From Flavobacterium keumense (GTDB taxonomy: Bacteria; Bacteroidota; Bacteroidia; Flavobacteriales; Flavobacteriaceae), in contig NZ_CP092332.1 of assembly GCF_029866485.1 (NCBI RefSeq), forward strand, positions 806,001 to 870,000: a stretch of 64,000 bases of DNA. Reading direction: 5' to 3'. The position numbers were made by a program, and so were the translations under genes. The notes beneath the pieces are model-generated. The model was not told where the DNA came from. It worked only from the letters and a program-made list of their open reading frames with translations, and ran no database searches. Shown here in pieces: positions 1-9,048 of the stretch. Numbering within the stretch: position 1 is the stretch's first letter; every line of letters begins with the position of its first letter.

Positions 1-36
1 ATAGAATTACAAATGTCAAAAATAGGAGTATTATAA

Positions 37-65
37 TTGAAAAAATGATAAATATAGTAGTTTTG
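37..65 (+). promoter_or_regulatory. Promoter of the ZIP transporter gene
   Basis: A TTGA at 37-40 is followed after 17 bases by TAGTTTTG at 58-65. This fits the Bacteroidota TTTG-N17-20-TAnnTTTG pattern. Transcription would start near 70-72, giving a leader of about ten bases before the ATG at 80. Confidence 0.6.
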
Positions 66-79
66 TAAAAAAAATAATT

Positions 80-898
80 ATGATTCAAACGGTTATAAAT
101 TACTTCGAGAGTATTGACCCTGTTTTGGCGGCTTTGTATGCTACTCTTTTTACTTGGTTTCTAACTGCTTTAGGAGCTTCGTTCGTTTTCTTTTTTAAAA
201 CTATGAATAGAATGGTTTTAGACGGTATGCTTGGTTTTACGGGAGGAGTTATGGTAGCAGCTAGTTTTTGGAGTTTATTAGCACCAGCTATTGATATGAG
301 TGAAGGAGAAGGGTTTCTTAAAGTAGTACCCGCTTCATTAGGTTTTTTCTTAGGGGCATTATTTATTTTTGGGTTAGATAAAATTTTGCCTCATCTACAT
401 ATTAATTTTCAGGAAACAGAAGGAGTTAAATCACCTTGGCAAAGAACCACATTATTAGTATTAGCTATTACCTTGCATAATATACCCGAAGGCTTAGCAG
501 TAGGAGTTTTATTTGGGGGGGTAGCAGCTGGAATCCCAGAGGCATCAATTGCAGGAGCATTGACTTTAGCTATTGGTATCGGAATTCAAAATTTTCCTGA
601 AGGAATTGCTGTTTCAATGCCGTTACGCCGGATGGGAATGAGTAGAAGAAAAAGTTTTATGTATGGTCAGGCGTCAGCATTGGTAGAGCCAGTTGCAGGA
701 GTTTTAGGAGCAATTGCAGTTACTTTTTTTACGCCGTTGTTGCCGTATGCTTTGGCATTCGCTGCGGGAGCTATGATTTTTGTAGTAGTAGAAGAGGTAA
801 TCCCAGAAACACAACAGGATAAAAATACTGATATAGCTACTTTAGGGTTTATTGGAGGATTTATTGTGATGATGATGTTGGACGTTGCTTTAGGTTAA
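80..898 (+). CDS. ZIP family metal transporter (ZupT/GufA-like)
   Basis: A 272-residue inner-membrane protein with about eight hydrophobic segments. It carries the two ZIP metal-binding helices: HNIPEGLAVG near residue 133 and FPEGIAVSMP near residue 172, with a further VVEEVIPE near 237. These are the TM4, TM5 and later carboxylate motifs of ZIP transporters, which import zinc or other divalent metals. Length and motif spacing match the GufA/ZupT branch. The gene has its own promoter and converges on the feo operon, overlapping the small Cys-rich gene by two to three bases. The substrate cannot be read from sequence; the iron-uptake neighbours make zinc, iron or manganese all plausible. Confidence 0.9.
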   Translation: MIQTVINYFESIDPVLAALYATLFTWFLTALGASFVFFFKTMNRMVLDGMLGFTGGVMVAASFWSLLAPAIDMSEGEGFLKVVPASLGFFLGALFIFGLDKILPHLHINFQETEGVKSPWQRTTLLVLAITLHNIPEGLAVGVLFGGVAAGIPEASIAGALTLAIGIGIQNFPEGIAVSMPLRRMGMSRRKSFMYGQASALVEPVAGVLGAIAVTFFTPLLPYALAFAAGAMIFVVVEEVIPETQQDKNTDIATLGFIGGFIVMMMLDVALG

Positions 899-1017
899 TT
901 ACAACCGCAATCGCCATTACCACAATTTTTGTCTGATTTTTTCTTCCAAAAATACTTTCGAATTAAAAAAGTAAGGGCAAATAGGAGTATTCCAAAGGCT
1001 AAAATTTCTTGAATCAT
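895..1017 (-). CDS. FeoB-associated Cys-rich membrane protein
   Basis: A 40-residue ORF starting MIQEILAFGILL and ending KNCGNGDCGCN. One N-terminal transmembrane helix (about residues 4-20) is followed by a basic stretch (RKYFWKKK) and a C-terminal cluster of three Cys residues (32, 37, 39). This is the layout of the FeoB-associated Cys-rich small proteins found after feoB in many bacteria, proposed to take part in iron transfer or Feo complex assembly much like FeoC. It starts six bases after the feoB stop and so is the third gene of feoA-feoB-this. Its 3' end overlaps the convergent ZIP gene. It is too short for ordinary ORF cut-offs; the identification rests on layout and position. Confidence 0.85.
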   Translation of the reverse strand: MIQEILAFGILLFALTFLIRKYFWKKKSDKNCGNGDCGCN

Positions 1018-1023
1018 ATCCTG

Positions 1024-3126
1024 TTAATTTAGAATCTGAAAAGCAATCAAAGCTACTAGATAGGCTAAGCTACTCATGAATAGTAATTGCCCTAAAGGCC
1101 ATTTCCAAGAGTTGGTTTCTTTTTTAGTAATGGCAATGGTACTGGCGCATTGCATGGCAAAAGCATAGAACAATAGTAGCGAAATTCCTGAGGCAAAATT
1201 GAATATCTTTTGGCCTGTTTCAGGATGGATTTCTGCCTGCATTTTATTTCTAATGGTTGTATCGTTGTTGCTGTCGCCTACACTATAAATGGTCGCGAGT
1301 GTTCCTACAAATACTTCTCTTGCCGCAAATGAACTAATAATCGCTACGCCAATTTTCCAATCGTAACCCAAAGGTGAAATTACAGGCTCAATGGTTTTAC
1401 CCATCAATCCGATATAGGAATTTTCTAATTTTTGCGAAGCGATGGCATTTCGTAATTCAGAAGTACTGAGTGGCTTGGCTTGGTTTTTCTCGATTACAAT
1501 CTTTTCTGCATTTTTAAATTTTTCACCTGGACCATAAGAGGCTAAAAACCATAACACGATAGAAATAGCAAGGATAATTTTTCCTGCTCCAAAAATGAAT
1601 GCTTTTGTTTTCTCAATTACATTGATGGCTACATTTTTGAACATCGGTAATTTGTAATTAGGCATTTCTACAATAAAGTAGGTTTTGCCTTTTATTTTTA
1701 AAATTTTATTCAAAATGTAGGCCGAAAATATAGCCATTCCAAAGCCCAAAAGATACAATAGCATTAAAGTCAAACCTTGCATATTAACGATTCCAAAAAC
1801 GCGTTTTTCAGGGATAACTAAAGCAATAATAATGGCGTAAACAGGTAGCCTAGCCGAACAGGTAGTGAATGGGGTTACTAAGATAGTGATGAGTCGTTCT
1901 TTCCAGTTTTCAATATTTCGAGTCGCCATAATTGCAGGAATGGCACAAGCTGTGCCCGAAATTAGCGGGACAATACTTTTACCTGACAAGCCAAATTTCC
2001 GCATAATTTTATCCATCAAAAACACCACCCGACTCATGTACCCACTTTCTTCTAAAATAGAAATGAACATAAAAAGGAAGGCAATTTGCGGAATAAAAAT
2101 TAGGATGCCTCCAATGCCTGGGATGATACCTTGCGCAATTAAATTAGTCAATACCCCAGCAGGTAATTTTTCGCTAGCCAAAGCACTCAAAGAGGCAAAT
2201 GAAGAGTCAATAAAATCCATCGGAATTTTAGACCATTCAAAAATGGATTGAAAAATCCCGAAAAGTATAAAAAAGAAAATCGCATAACCCCAAACTTTGT
2301 GTGTTAACACTCGGTCCAAAACAGAACGAAAATCTTTGGCAATACTGGTGTCAATTTTTAATCCTTCTTTCAGCACATCATTGATGAACTGATAGCGTTT
2401 TATGGTTTCTTTTTGTTGTAATCGTTTTAGGTCAGAATGGGATTTGGTATACGAATTACGAATTTCGTTTCGATCCAAATTCAAGAAGTTAACGTCCTGA
2501 GTAATTACCAACCATAGTTTATATAATAATTGATTCGGGAATGTTTTGCGTAATGACTCAAAATATTCTTCGTCTATTATAGAAGCGTTCAAACACGGTT
2601 CTTTCGGAATCGATTTGTAGCTGACGATGAGTTGTTTTAGCTCTTCAATTCCAGTACCTTTTCTGGAGCTAATTAAAGCTATTTTTGTTTTTAGTTTTTC
2701 TTCTAGAAAAGGAACATCAAGAGAAATCCCCTTGTGTTTCATTCTGTCAGCCATATTGATGACTAGAATGGTTGGGATTTCTAAGTCTTTTATTTGGGTA
2801 AAAAGGAGTAGATTTCGCTTTAAATTTTCGACATCGGTCACCACCAAAGCAACGTCTGGGTACAATTTGTCGTTTTTGTTCAACAACAACTCAATCACCA
2901 CATTTTCATCAATGGAACTCGCATTCAAACTGTAGGTACCAGGCAAATCAAGAATGTTGGCTTTGTAATTATTAGGTAATCTACAAAAACCGATTTTCTT
3001 CTCCACCGTAATGCCGGGATAATTTCCCACTTGTTGGTTCAATCCTGTGAGTTGGTTAAATACCGAAGTTTTCCCTACGTTAGGATTTCCAATTAGTGCT
3101 ACATTGATGTTGTGACTGCTTAGCAT
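1024..3126 (-). CDS. feoB: Ferrous iron transport protein B
   Basis: A 700-residue inner-membrane Fe(II) transporter. The N-terminal G domain has G1 GNPNVGKTS at residues 13-21, G3 DLPGTYSL and G4 NMAD. The C-terminal half has paired Gate/core regions with many transmembrane segments, including SGTACAIPAIMATR and ISSFAAREVFVGTLATIYS, which are conserved FeoB signatures. Length is normal for the family. The ATG overlaps the feoA stop by one base (TAATG), so the two are likely translationally coupled. Expression should follow the Fur-like site upstream of feoA. Confidence 0.97.
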   Translation of the reverse strand: MLSSHNINVALIGNPNVGKTSVFNQLTGLNQQVGNYPGITVEKKIGFCRLPNNYKANILDLPGTYSLNASSIDENVVIELLLNKNDKLYPDVALVVTDVENLKRNLLLFTQIKDLEIPTILVINMADRMKHKGISLDVPFLEEKLKTKIALISSRKGTGIEELKQLIVSYKSIPKEPCLNASIIDEEYFESLRKTFPNQLLYKLWLVITQDVNFLNLDRNEIRNSYTKSHSDLKRLQQKETIKRYQFINDVLKEGLKIDTSIAKDFRSVLDRVLTHKVWGYAIFFFILFGIFQSIFEWSKIPMDFIDSSFASLSALASEKLPAGVLTNLIAQGIIPGIGGILIFIPQIAFLFMFISILEESGYMSRVVFLMDKIMRKFGLSGKSIVPLISGTACAIPAIMATRNIENWKERLITILVTPFTTCSARLPVYAIIIALVIPEKRVFGIVNMQGLTLMLLYLLGFGMAIFSAYILNKILKIKGKTYFIVEMPNYKLPMFKNVAINVIEKTKAFIFGAGKIILAISIVLWFLASYGPGEKFKNAEKIVIEKNQAKPLSTSELRNAIASQKLENSYIGLMGKTIEPVISPLGYDWKIGVAIISSFAAREVFVGTLATIYSVGDSNNDTTIRNKMQAEIHPETGQKIFNFASGISLLLFYAFAMQCASTIAITKKETNSWKWPLGQLLFMSSLAYLVALIAFQILN

Positions 3127-3362
3127 TAGTTGTTTTCAATTACATCTACTTCGATTTCTTTGGCTGTTTCCACTCGAATGGCTACATGCGAACCGTTGAT
3201 ATTCAAATACAAGGGGTCGCCAAAAGGGGCTATTTGGAGCAATTCAACCACATTTCCTGGCAAACAACCCATTTCTAATAATTTCAATGGAACAGCATCT
3301 ACATCAAATTCTTTGATGGTTGCTTTTTCGCCTTTTTTGAGAGTATTTAATGTGGTTTGCAA
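3126..3362 (-). CDS. feoA: Ferrous iron transport protein A (FeoA, SH3-like)
   Basis: A 78-residue cytoplasmic FeoA-type protein with the usual beta-barrel pattern (TLKKGEKATIKEF, LLEMGCLPGNVVELL, GSHVAIRVETAKEIEV). FeoA binds and stimulates FeoB. The start is a TTG at 3362-3360: an in-frame TAA lies only two codons upstream, and the first residues match the normal FeoA start, so no ATG start is available. First gene of the feoA-feoB-Cys-rich operon. Confidence 0.93.
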   Translation of the reverse strand: MQTTLNTLKKGEKATIKEFDVDAVPLKLLEMGCLPGNVVELLQIAPFGDPLYLNINGSHVAIRVETAKEIEVDVIENN

Positions 3363-3388
3363 ATCTTATTTAGATTGAATTAAGATTA

Positions 3389-3418
3389 CAAAAGTACAGA
3401 TTTTAATAGTAAACCAAA
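3389..3418 (-). promoter_or_regulatory. Promoter of the feoAB operon
   Basis: Read on the minus strand, TTTG (3418-3415) is followed after 18 bases by TACTTTTG (3396-3389), an exact match to the Bacteroidota TTTG-N18-TAnnTTTG consensus. It lies about 27 bases before the TTG start of feoA. The upstream element is covered by the Fur-like palindrome at 3416-3433. Confidence 0.75.
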
Positions 3419-3433
3419 TGATAATTATCATTT
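3416..3433. promoter_or_regulatory. Fur-like iron operator (perfect palindrome)
   Basis: AAATGATAATTATCATTT is a perfect 18-base palindrome made of the GATAAT/ATTATC units of Fur boxes. It overlaps the -33 element of the feoA promoter, so a bound metalloregulator would block RNA polymerase. Whether the regulator is Fur or a DtxR/IdeR-type protein cannot be decided here. Confidence 0.75.
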
Positions 3434-3463
3434 TTATACTAAAAAATCAATTGAAAAGAAGTT

Positions 3464-4129
3464 TTATTGTTCTGACAAAAAAGCAATGTCTTCGATCAGG
3501 CGCTGAACGTCTTCTTTATTTGTTCCGTCGTAGAATCCACGAACACGTCTTTTTTGGTCTACCAGTACAAAATTTTCGGTGTGTACCATATCATATAGCT
3601 CTGACGGTTTGCCTAGTTTAACAGCTAAATAGGATTTTCTAGCCATAGAATAAATAGCTTTTTTATCACCTGTCACAAGATTCCATTTGCTGTCGTTGAC
3701 ATGATGATTTATAGCATATTGTTTTAAAACAGGAACACTATCCGTTTCAGGGAAAACGGTGTGAGAAAGCAACATGACTTTAGGATTGTTGATAATCGCT
3801 TTTTGTACTTCCTCTAAATTAGTGGTCATTTTTGGACAAATCGAACCGCAGGTGGTGAAAAAGAAATCGGCAACATAAATTTTACCTTCATAATCCTTTT
3901 GAGTAATGGTTTTTCCATTTTGGTTCACAAAAGAAAAATCAGCAATCGTATGGTATTTACTCACATATTGTACCGCACTATCCACCAACTCTGGATTCAC
4001 ATCAGCAGGGTTGTAGATGGGTAAGGTTTTTTTAGGCTTTAAAGCCGAATAAAACAAAGAAATAGTAACAATTGAAAATACAATTAGTACGCCAAAGAAA
4101 ATTCTATATCTGTATAAAAATGCTTTCAT
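3464..4129 (-). CDS. SCO1/SenC/PrrC family protein
   Basis: A 221-residue membrane-anchored thioredoxin-fold protein. A transmembrane segment at residues 9-30 is followed by a periplasmic domain with the copper-binding TTCGSICPKM motif (C94 and C98) and the distal ligand His183 in MVHTENF. Sco proteins deliver copper to, or reduce, the CuA site of cytochrome oxidase. All three copper ligands are present, so it should be functional. A TACTTTTG element on the minus strand at 4152-4145 is a possible -7 site just before the gene. Confidence 0.92.
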   Translation of the reverse strand: MKAFLYRYRIFFGVLIVFSIVTISLFYSALKPKKTLPIYNPADVNPELVDSAVQYVSKYHTIADFSFVNQNGKTITQKDYEGKIYVADFFFTTCGSICPKMTTNLEEVQKAIINNPKVMLLSHTVFPETDSVPVLKQYAINHHVNDSKWNLVTGDKKAIYSMARKSYLAVKLGKPSELYDMVHTENFVLVDQKRRVRGFYDGTNKEDVQRLIEDIAFLSEQ

Positions 4130-4265
4130 CTAGTCGATTTGAAGCAAAAGTACAAAATTTGAAGCGGGATTCTATAACTGTAAATTGTTAAAAAATAGTG
4201 CAAAAAAGGAATGTTTGTAACATTTTATTCAATAGATTTGTTCTTTCACTTAAAAATTAATACAA

Positions 4266-6320
4266 ATGAAAAAAACAGTTAAGAGTGCCGTTTTATTTGT
4301 AATTTCTGTATTGTTTGCTGTAGTTGGGAGCCAAGCTCAAACCACGAAACAACCAGGAATTAATGTAAATTTCATGGATCAAAAAGTGAAACCAAGCACT
4401 GATTTTTTCCGTTTTGTCAATGGAACTTGGTTAGACAATACTCAAATTCCTAATGATAAAACACGTTGGGGTAGTTTTGATGAATTACGTCAGAAAACCG
4501 ATGAAGATGCATTAGCTATATTAAAGGAGGCGTCTAAAAACCCGGTTTACAAATCGTATACAGACCAAGGTAAAGCGATTAACCTGTACAAATCTATAAT
4601 GGATACTGTTAGTAGGAATAAGAATGGATATGCTCCATTAAAACCCTACTTGGCGAAAATTAATGCGGTAAAAAACACGGCCGATCTACAAGCTTTGTTA
4701 ACTAAAATGGCTCCTGTAGGGGGTCTTGGGTTTTTTGGTGTTGGTATTGGAGTTGATGCTAAAAACAGTAATAGAAATGTTATCAATGTGGGTCCAGGTA
4801 GTTTAGGATTGCCTGACAGAGATTACTATGTTTCAGAAGATGCTGATTCGAAAGAAAAACGAGCTAAGTATGTACTTCATGTGGCTAAGATGTTGCAAAT
4901 GATTGGTGAAAAACCAGCCGAAGCACAGTCTCAGGCAGAAAAGATTCTAGCTCTTGAAACCGCAATGTCAAAACCACGATTTGATAGAGTGGAACGAAGA
5001 GACCGAAGAAAATCATATAATCCAATGACGGTTAAAGATTTGCAAAAACTAACACCTTCAATTAATTGGGATGGGTATTTAACACAAATAGGATTGCCTA
5101 AAACCGATTCATTAATTGTGTCTCAGCCAAAATACTTAACTGCTTTAGAAGGTATTCTAAAAGAAAATAAAGTAGAAGATTGGAAAGCATATATGCGTTG
5201 GACACTTTTAAATAAGTCAGCAAGTCAATTATCAACCCAATTAGAAAGAGCAAATTGGGAATTTTATGGAAAAACCTTAACAGGAGCTGTAAAACAAAGA
5301 CCTCTTGAAGAGCGTGCACTTCAGGTTATTAATGGTGCTATTGGGGAAGCCTTGGGTAAATTGTATGTAGAGAAAAAATTCCCAGCTGAAGCAAAGGCTA
5401 AAGCAGAGAAAATGATTAAAAATGTATTTTTAGCTTTTGAGAATAGAATTAATAATTTGGTTTGGATGTCTCAAGAGACCAAGAAAAGTGCGATTGCTAA
5501 ATTGCAAAAATCAAGAATCAAAATTGGTTATCCAGACAAATGGGAAGATTATTCTGCACTAGTAATCAAAGCACCAGCTGAGGGAGGAACGTACTTTGAA
5601 AACGTAAAAAACCTTTCGCAATGGTCGTTCAATGAAAATTTAGCGGAATTGAAAAAACCGGTTGATAAAGAAAAATGGGGAATGTCTCCACAAACAGTAA
5701 ATGCGTATTACAATCCTTCGTATAACGAAATTGTATTCCCAGCAGCGATTTTGCAACCGCCATTTTACAATTACCAAGCAGATGAAGCCGTTAATTATGG
5801 TGGAATTGGAGCTGTAATCGGGCACGAGATTTCTCATGGATTTGACGATTCAGGTGCAAGATACAATGCTGATGGTAATTTAGTAGATTGGTGGACAGCA
5901 GACGATTTGAAACAATTTACAGCTCTAACTGGAGCTTTGGCAGCACAATATAGTGCATTACAACCCTTGCCTGGAACTTTTGTAGATGGTAAATTTACTT
6001 TAGGAGAAAACATAGGTGATTTAGGAGGAGTAAATGCAGCGTATGATGGGTTGCAATTGTATTTGAAAGCCAATGGAAATCCAGGATTAATCGATGGATA
6101 CACTCCAGAACAACGCTTCTTTATTTCGTGGGCTACAATCTGGCGTTCAAAAATGAGAGACGAAGCCTTGAAAAGCCAAGTTAAAACAGATCCGCATTCT
6201 CCAGGAATGTACCGCGCTTACGTGCCTTTACAAAATGTAGATACCTTTTATGAAGCCTTCAACATTCAGCCTACTGACGGAATGTATCTTGCTCCTGAAA
6301 AGCGAGTTAAAATTTGGTAA
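4266..6320 (+). CDS. M13 family metallopeptidase (neprilysin/PepO-like)
   Basis: A 684-residue secreted or periplasmic zinc endopeptidase. A signal peptide (residues 1-24, ending SQAQ) is followed by the M13 N-terminal lobe. The catalytic domain has NAYYNPSYNEIVFPAAIL, the zinc motif HEISH at 520-524 and the third ligand ENIGD at 581-585. The late-domain segment SPGMYRAYVPLQN is also typical. Length fits the family. A TAGATTTG element at 4233-4240 with TTTG at 4214-4217 may be its promoter, though the spacer of 15 is short. A bidirectional hairpin follows the stop. Confidence 0.95.
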   Translation: MKKTVKSAVLFVISVLFAVVGSQAQTTKQPGINVNFMDQKVKPSTDFFRFVNGTWLDNTQIPNDKTRWGSFDELRQKTDEDALAILKEASKNPVYKSYTDQGKAINLYKSIMDTVSRNKNGYAPLKPYLAKINAVKNTADLQALLTKMAPVGGLGFFGVGIGVDAKNSNRNVINVGPGSLGLPDRDYYVSEDADSKEKRAKYVLHVAKMLQMIGEKPAEAQSQAEKILALETAMSKPRFDRVERRDRRKSYNPMTVKDLQKLTPSINWDGYLTQIGLPKTDSLIVSQPKYLTALEGILKENKVEDWKAYMRWTLLNKSASQLSTQLERANWEFYGKTLTGAVKQRPLEERALQVINGAIGEALGKLYVEKKFPAEAKAKAEKMIKNVFLAFENRINNLVWMSQETKKSAIAKLQKSRIKIGYPDKWEDYSALVIKAPAEGGTYFENVKNLSQWSFNENLAELKKPVDKEKWGMSPQTVNAYYNPSYNEIVFPAAILQPPFYNYQADEAVNYGGIGAVIGHEISHGFDDSGARYNADGNLVDWWTADDLKQFTALTGALAAQYSALQPLPGTFVDGKFTLGENIGDLGGVNAAYDGLQLYLKANGNPGLIDGYTPEQRFFISWATIWRSKMRDEALKSQVKTDPHSPGMYRAYVPLQNVDTFYEAFNIQPTDGMYLAPEKRVKIW

Positions 6321-6338
6321 TCTTGAATTATAAAAAAC

Positions 6339-6370
6339 AAAAAAACCGATTAGTACTAATCGGTTTTTTT
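6339..6370. terminator. Bidirectional terminator between the M13 gene and the AraC gene
   Basis: CCGATTAG (6346-6353), a two-base loop, and CTAATCGG (6356-6363), flanked by an A run on the left and a T run (6364-6370) on the right. It serves convergent genes on both strands. Confidence 0.85.
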
Positions 6371-6374
6371 GTTT

Positions 6375-7274
6375 TTATTCAATAGGAATACACAAGTCCA
6401 CAATGCATTTTTTCTCCGGATGCTCATTGAAATTATTGTGGATTATTTCAAATGGATTTTGGTCAACTTTTTTATATCCATTTTCATTCATCCAAATAAA
6501 TAGGGATTGCCAAGACTTCCCGAAATCATGAGGTGCTATCTCAAAATGGCCTACGATGTATTTTCCCTTTTGGGTAAATGTCAAACCAATTTCACCAGTC
6601 ACTTCAATTGGCGATTGGAGTAAAAGACAAGCGCTCATTCGTACTTTATCAGGTTCTGTTATCTTAAAACTATCGTGATAAATACGTCCCATTTTTAAAT
6701 CATTCCCCACAAGACCTTTAGGAATAGCCCATTGGAGTAATTTTCCATAAGCAGCATCCAATCCTTCCACTCCAATATGAGTGATAAAAGCCCACTCCAT
6801 TTTAGGGAGTTCTTTAATTTCAATTGTAGCATTCATTTGTATCCATTTTTTTAGGTTAGTAAGGGTACAAATGTATTCATCTAAAGCGCTATTTTCTTTT
6901 CCTTTCTTGCTATTCGTTTTGCTAATCTTGCTAAATGAATTGAAATGAGACTTTCTAAAATCGCTTGGACTTTGTTTGTAATATTTCTTGAAGGCTCTTG
7001 TAAATGTAGCATTACTACTAAATCCAAATTGTAAAACAAGCTCTGCAATGCTTATGTCTTTCTGATGCATCAGTAATGAAGCTGCTTTTTCAATTCTTTT
7101 GCGAGTCACATATCCATTCAAAGTTTCATTAGTTATTGACTTAAAAAGGCGGTGAAAGTGAAAAGGAGAATAAAAGCTTAGTTTAGCAATAGTTTCTAAA
7201 GATAAATCGCCACTTAAATTGTTGTCAATATAAGTCAATATTGTATTCACTCGCTTGATGTATTCTTCACTCAT
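6375..7274 (-). CDS. AraC family regulator with GyrI-like effector domain
   Basis: A 299-residue cytoplasmic transcription factor. Residues 1-110 form an N-terminal AraC double helix-turn-helix (LSLETIAKLSFYSPFHFHRLFK and VLQFGFSSNATFTRAFKKYY). Residues about 150-299 form a GyrI-like/SOUL effector-binding domain with MEWAFITHIG and an FIWMNENGYK segment. This is the Rob/SoxS-like arrangement with an added ligand domain, which usually senses small hydrophobic drugs. It lies 34 bases after the EamA exporter in the same direction. Regulation of that exporter is a reasonable guess, not shown. Confidence 0.88.
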   Translation of the reverse strand: MSEEYIKRVNTILTYIDNNLSGDLSLETIAKLSFYSPFHFHRLFKSITNETLNGYVTRKRIEKAASLLMHQKDISIAELVLQFGFSSNATFTRAFKKYYKQSPSDFRKSHFNSFSKISKTNSKKGKENSALDEYICTLTNLKKWIQMNATIEIKELPKMEWAFITHIGVEGLDAAYGKLLQWAIPKGLVGNDLKMGRIYHDSFKITEPDKVRMSACLLLQSPIEVTGEIGLTFTQKGKYIVGHFEIAPHDFGKSWQSLFIWMNENGYKKVDQNPFEIIHNNFNEHPEKKCIVDLCIPIE

Positions 7275-7308
7275 TTTTTTTAGAATTAGAAAACTACTTC
7301 CTCACTTG

Positions 7309-8232
7309 TTATGCTCTATTTTTTCTCATGGATTGGTTGACCATATACAAACCAATTAAAGTTATGCTTCCGCCGATTACAATAGGAGGATTTAATGATT
7401 CATTAAAAATAATAGTTCCTAGTAAAACCGCTACGATTGGGTTAACATAGGCATAAATACTACTAATTTCCGATGGAAGCCGTTGCAAAGCATAAATGAA
7501 GGCAATGAAGGTCAAGACCGACCCAAACACTACCAAGTAACCAATGGCCCACCAGGAAGCGGCTGGAATTGCAGACAAACTTACAGAAGTTCCTGTAGCT
7601 CCCGTAAAAGCAAAAAGCAAAATACTCGAAATAAACATTTGCAATCCTAATCCAAAATAGGGATTAAAACTCGTTGCTTTTTTCTTAGTATATAAGGTGC
7701 CAAAAGCCCATGTTAAAGTGGCTATAATAGAAATCAAAATTCCAAATCGAAAATCAGGAAGTAGAAAATCACTCAAATGGTCGTAAAAAACCACACAAAT
7801 TCCAGAAAAGCCTACGATTAGACCAATTATAGATAATTTTGACAAGCGTTCGCCTCTAAAAAAACTAATAATCACGACCCATAACGGGACCAAAGCCCCA
7901 ATGATTGCTCCTAATCCGCTACTAATATATTTTACACCCCAAGTGCTAAGCCCATTACTCAAAACAAAATTAAGCCCACTCAAAATCAAGATAAATTTCC
8001 ATTGTTTGCCTTTCGGCCAAGGGGTTTTCTTCCATAAAAAGAAAGCGATGTAAAGAAATCCACCGATAAATTGTCGGATAGCAGCGAGTTGCAAAGCAGG
8101 CATGTGTTTCACACCTTCTTTGGAAGCAATCCAAGTAGTTCCCCAAAAAAAACTAACCCAACAAAGAGCTAAAATGGGCAAACCAATAGTTTTGATTTGG
8201 TTTAGAAAAGCATTTTTTATTCGGGTTCTCAC
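7309..8232 (-). CDS. EamA/DMT family transporter
   Basis: A 307-residue inner-membrane protein with about ten transmembrane helices in two EamA repeats. Conserved pieces are WGTTWIASKEG near the start of repeat 1 and TLTWAFGTLYTKK in repeat 2. It also has the C-terminal NPIVAVLLG segment. Members of the drug/metabolite transporter superfamily export amino acids or other metabolites. The ATG lies one base after the preceding stop, so it is co-transcribed with the YeeZ-like gene. Substrate unknown. Confidence 0.9.
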   Translation of the reverse strand: MRTRIKNAFLNQIKTIGLPILALCWVSFFWGTTWIASKEGVKHMPALQLAAIRQFIGGFLYIAFFLWKKTPWPKGKQWKFILILSGLNFVLSNGLSTWGVKYISSGLGAIIGALVPLWVVIISFFRGERLSKLSIIGLIVGFSGICVVFYDHLSDFLLPDFRFGILISIIATLTWAFGTLYTKKKATSFNPYFGLGLQMFISSILLFAFTGATGTSVSLSAIPAASWWAIGYLVVFGSVLTFIAFIYALQRLPSEISSIYAYVNPIVAVLLGTIIFNESLNPPIVIGGSITLIGLYMVNQSMRKNRA

Positions 8233-8233
8233 G

Positions 8234-9037
8234 TTATAACGTTGGTTTTATAAAGGAATATTGTAGGAGTTTAATGAGTTTGTCATTCAAAATCGTTTTG
8301 CCTACAATGGTATTTGAAGCAGCAAATTTAGGCAAAGCCAAATTCAAATCGGTTGCTTTTTGAGTATAATATTCTTTTCTACTTGGGTGATAAGGCGCTA
8401 CAGCATTAAAGGTTTTGTTCCAAGAATTCAAGGCTATAATTTTTTCAATAATGGCAATACAATCGTCTTGATGAATTAAGTTAATGGGTGCGTCTGGGTT
8501 TTCAATATTTTCTCGTCCTGATAAAAACCGAACTGGATTTCTATCTTCGCCAATCAAACCTCCAAAACGCAAGATAGTTGTTTCAAAAAGGGTGTTTTTT
8601 TGCAAAAGACTTTCTACAATTACCAGTTGGCGCCCACCTTCTGTGTCAGGGTTTAAAGGAGTGTCTTCGGTAACTAGATCATTATCATCACCATAGACCG
8701 ATGTCGAACTCACAAAAAGTACTTTTTCAACCGTTGATTTTTCAATAAAAGGAAGTAAATTTTCAATTTTAGAAACAAAATTTTCAGTTGAATTGCCTCT
8801 TAATTTAGGCGGAATGTTCACAATTAAAATTTGGCTATTAGCCAAAAAATCAGTAACAGATTCACTGATTTTTTCTTCCTCTAATTGTACTATAAAAGGC
8901 TCAATTCCGGCCGATTTTAAAATAAATACTTTCTCTTTTGAGGTCGTCGAACCTTTTACCAAAAATCCGTTTTGAACTAAGGCTTTCGCCAAAGGAAAAC
9001 CTAGCCAACCACAGCCTAAAATACTAATTTGTGTCAT
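8234..9037 (-). CDS. YeeZ-like NAD(P)-binding SDR protein
   Basis: A 267-residue Rossmann protein closely following the E. coli YeeZ pattern. The N-terminus ISILGCGWLGFPLAKAL is a dinucleotide fold. It is followed by VLFVSSTSVYGD, the TEDTPLNPDTEGGR region, ILRFGGLIGEDRNPVRFLSG and NLIHQDDCIAIIEKI. YeeZ proteins are extended short-chain dehydrogenase relatives of unknown substrate. Eleven bases separate it from the upstream M28 gene and one from EamA, indicating one operon. Confidence 0.85.
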   Translation of the reverse strand: MTQISILGCGWLGFPLAKALVQNGFLVKGSTTSKEKVFILKSAGIEPFIVQLEEEKISESVTDFLANSQILIVNIPPKLRGNSTENFVSKIENLLPFIEKSTVEKVLFVSSTSVYGDDNDLVTEDTPLNPDTEGGRQLVIVESLLQKNTLFETTILRFGGLIGEDRNPVRFLSGRENIENPDAPINLIHQDDCIAIIEKIIALNSWNKTFNAVAPYHPSRKEYYTQKATDLNLALPKFAASNTIVGKTILNDKLIKLLQYSFIKPTL

Positions 9038-9048
9038 ATTTTTACCTC

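Noticed and set aside
1865-2251. Plus-strand open frame inside feoB
   Set aside because: A shadow of the feoB codons with no recognisable protein features; the same holds for the other antisense frames inside known genes.
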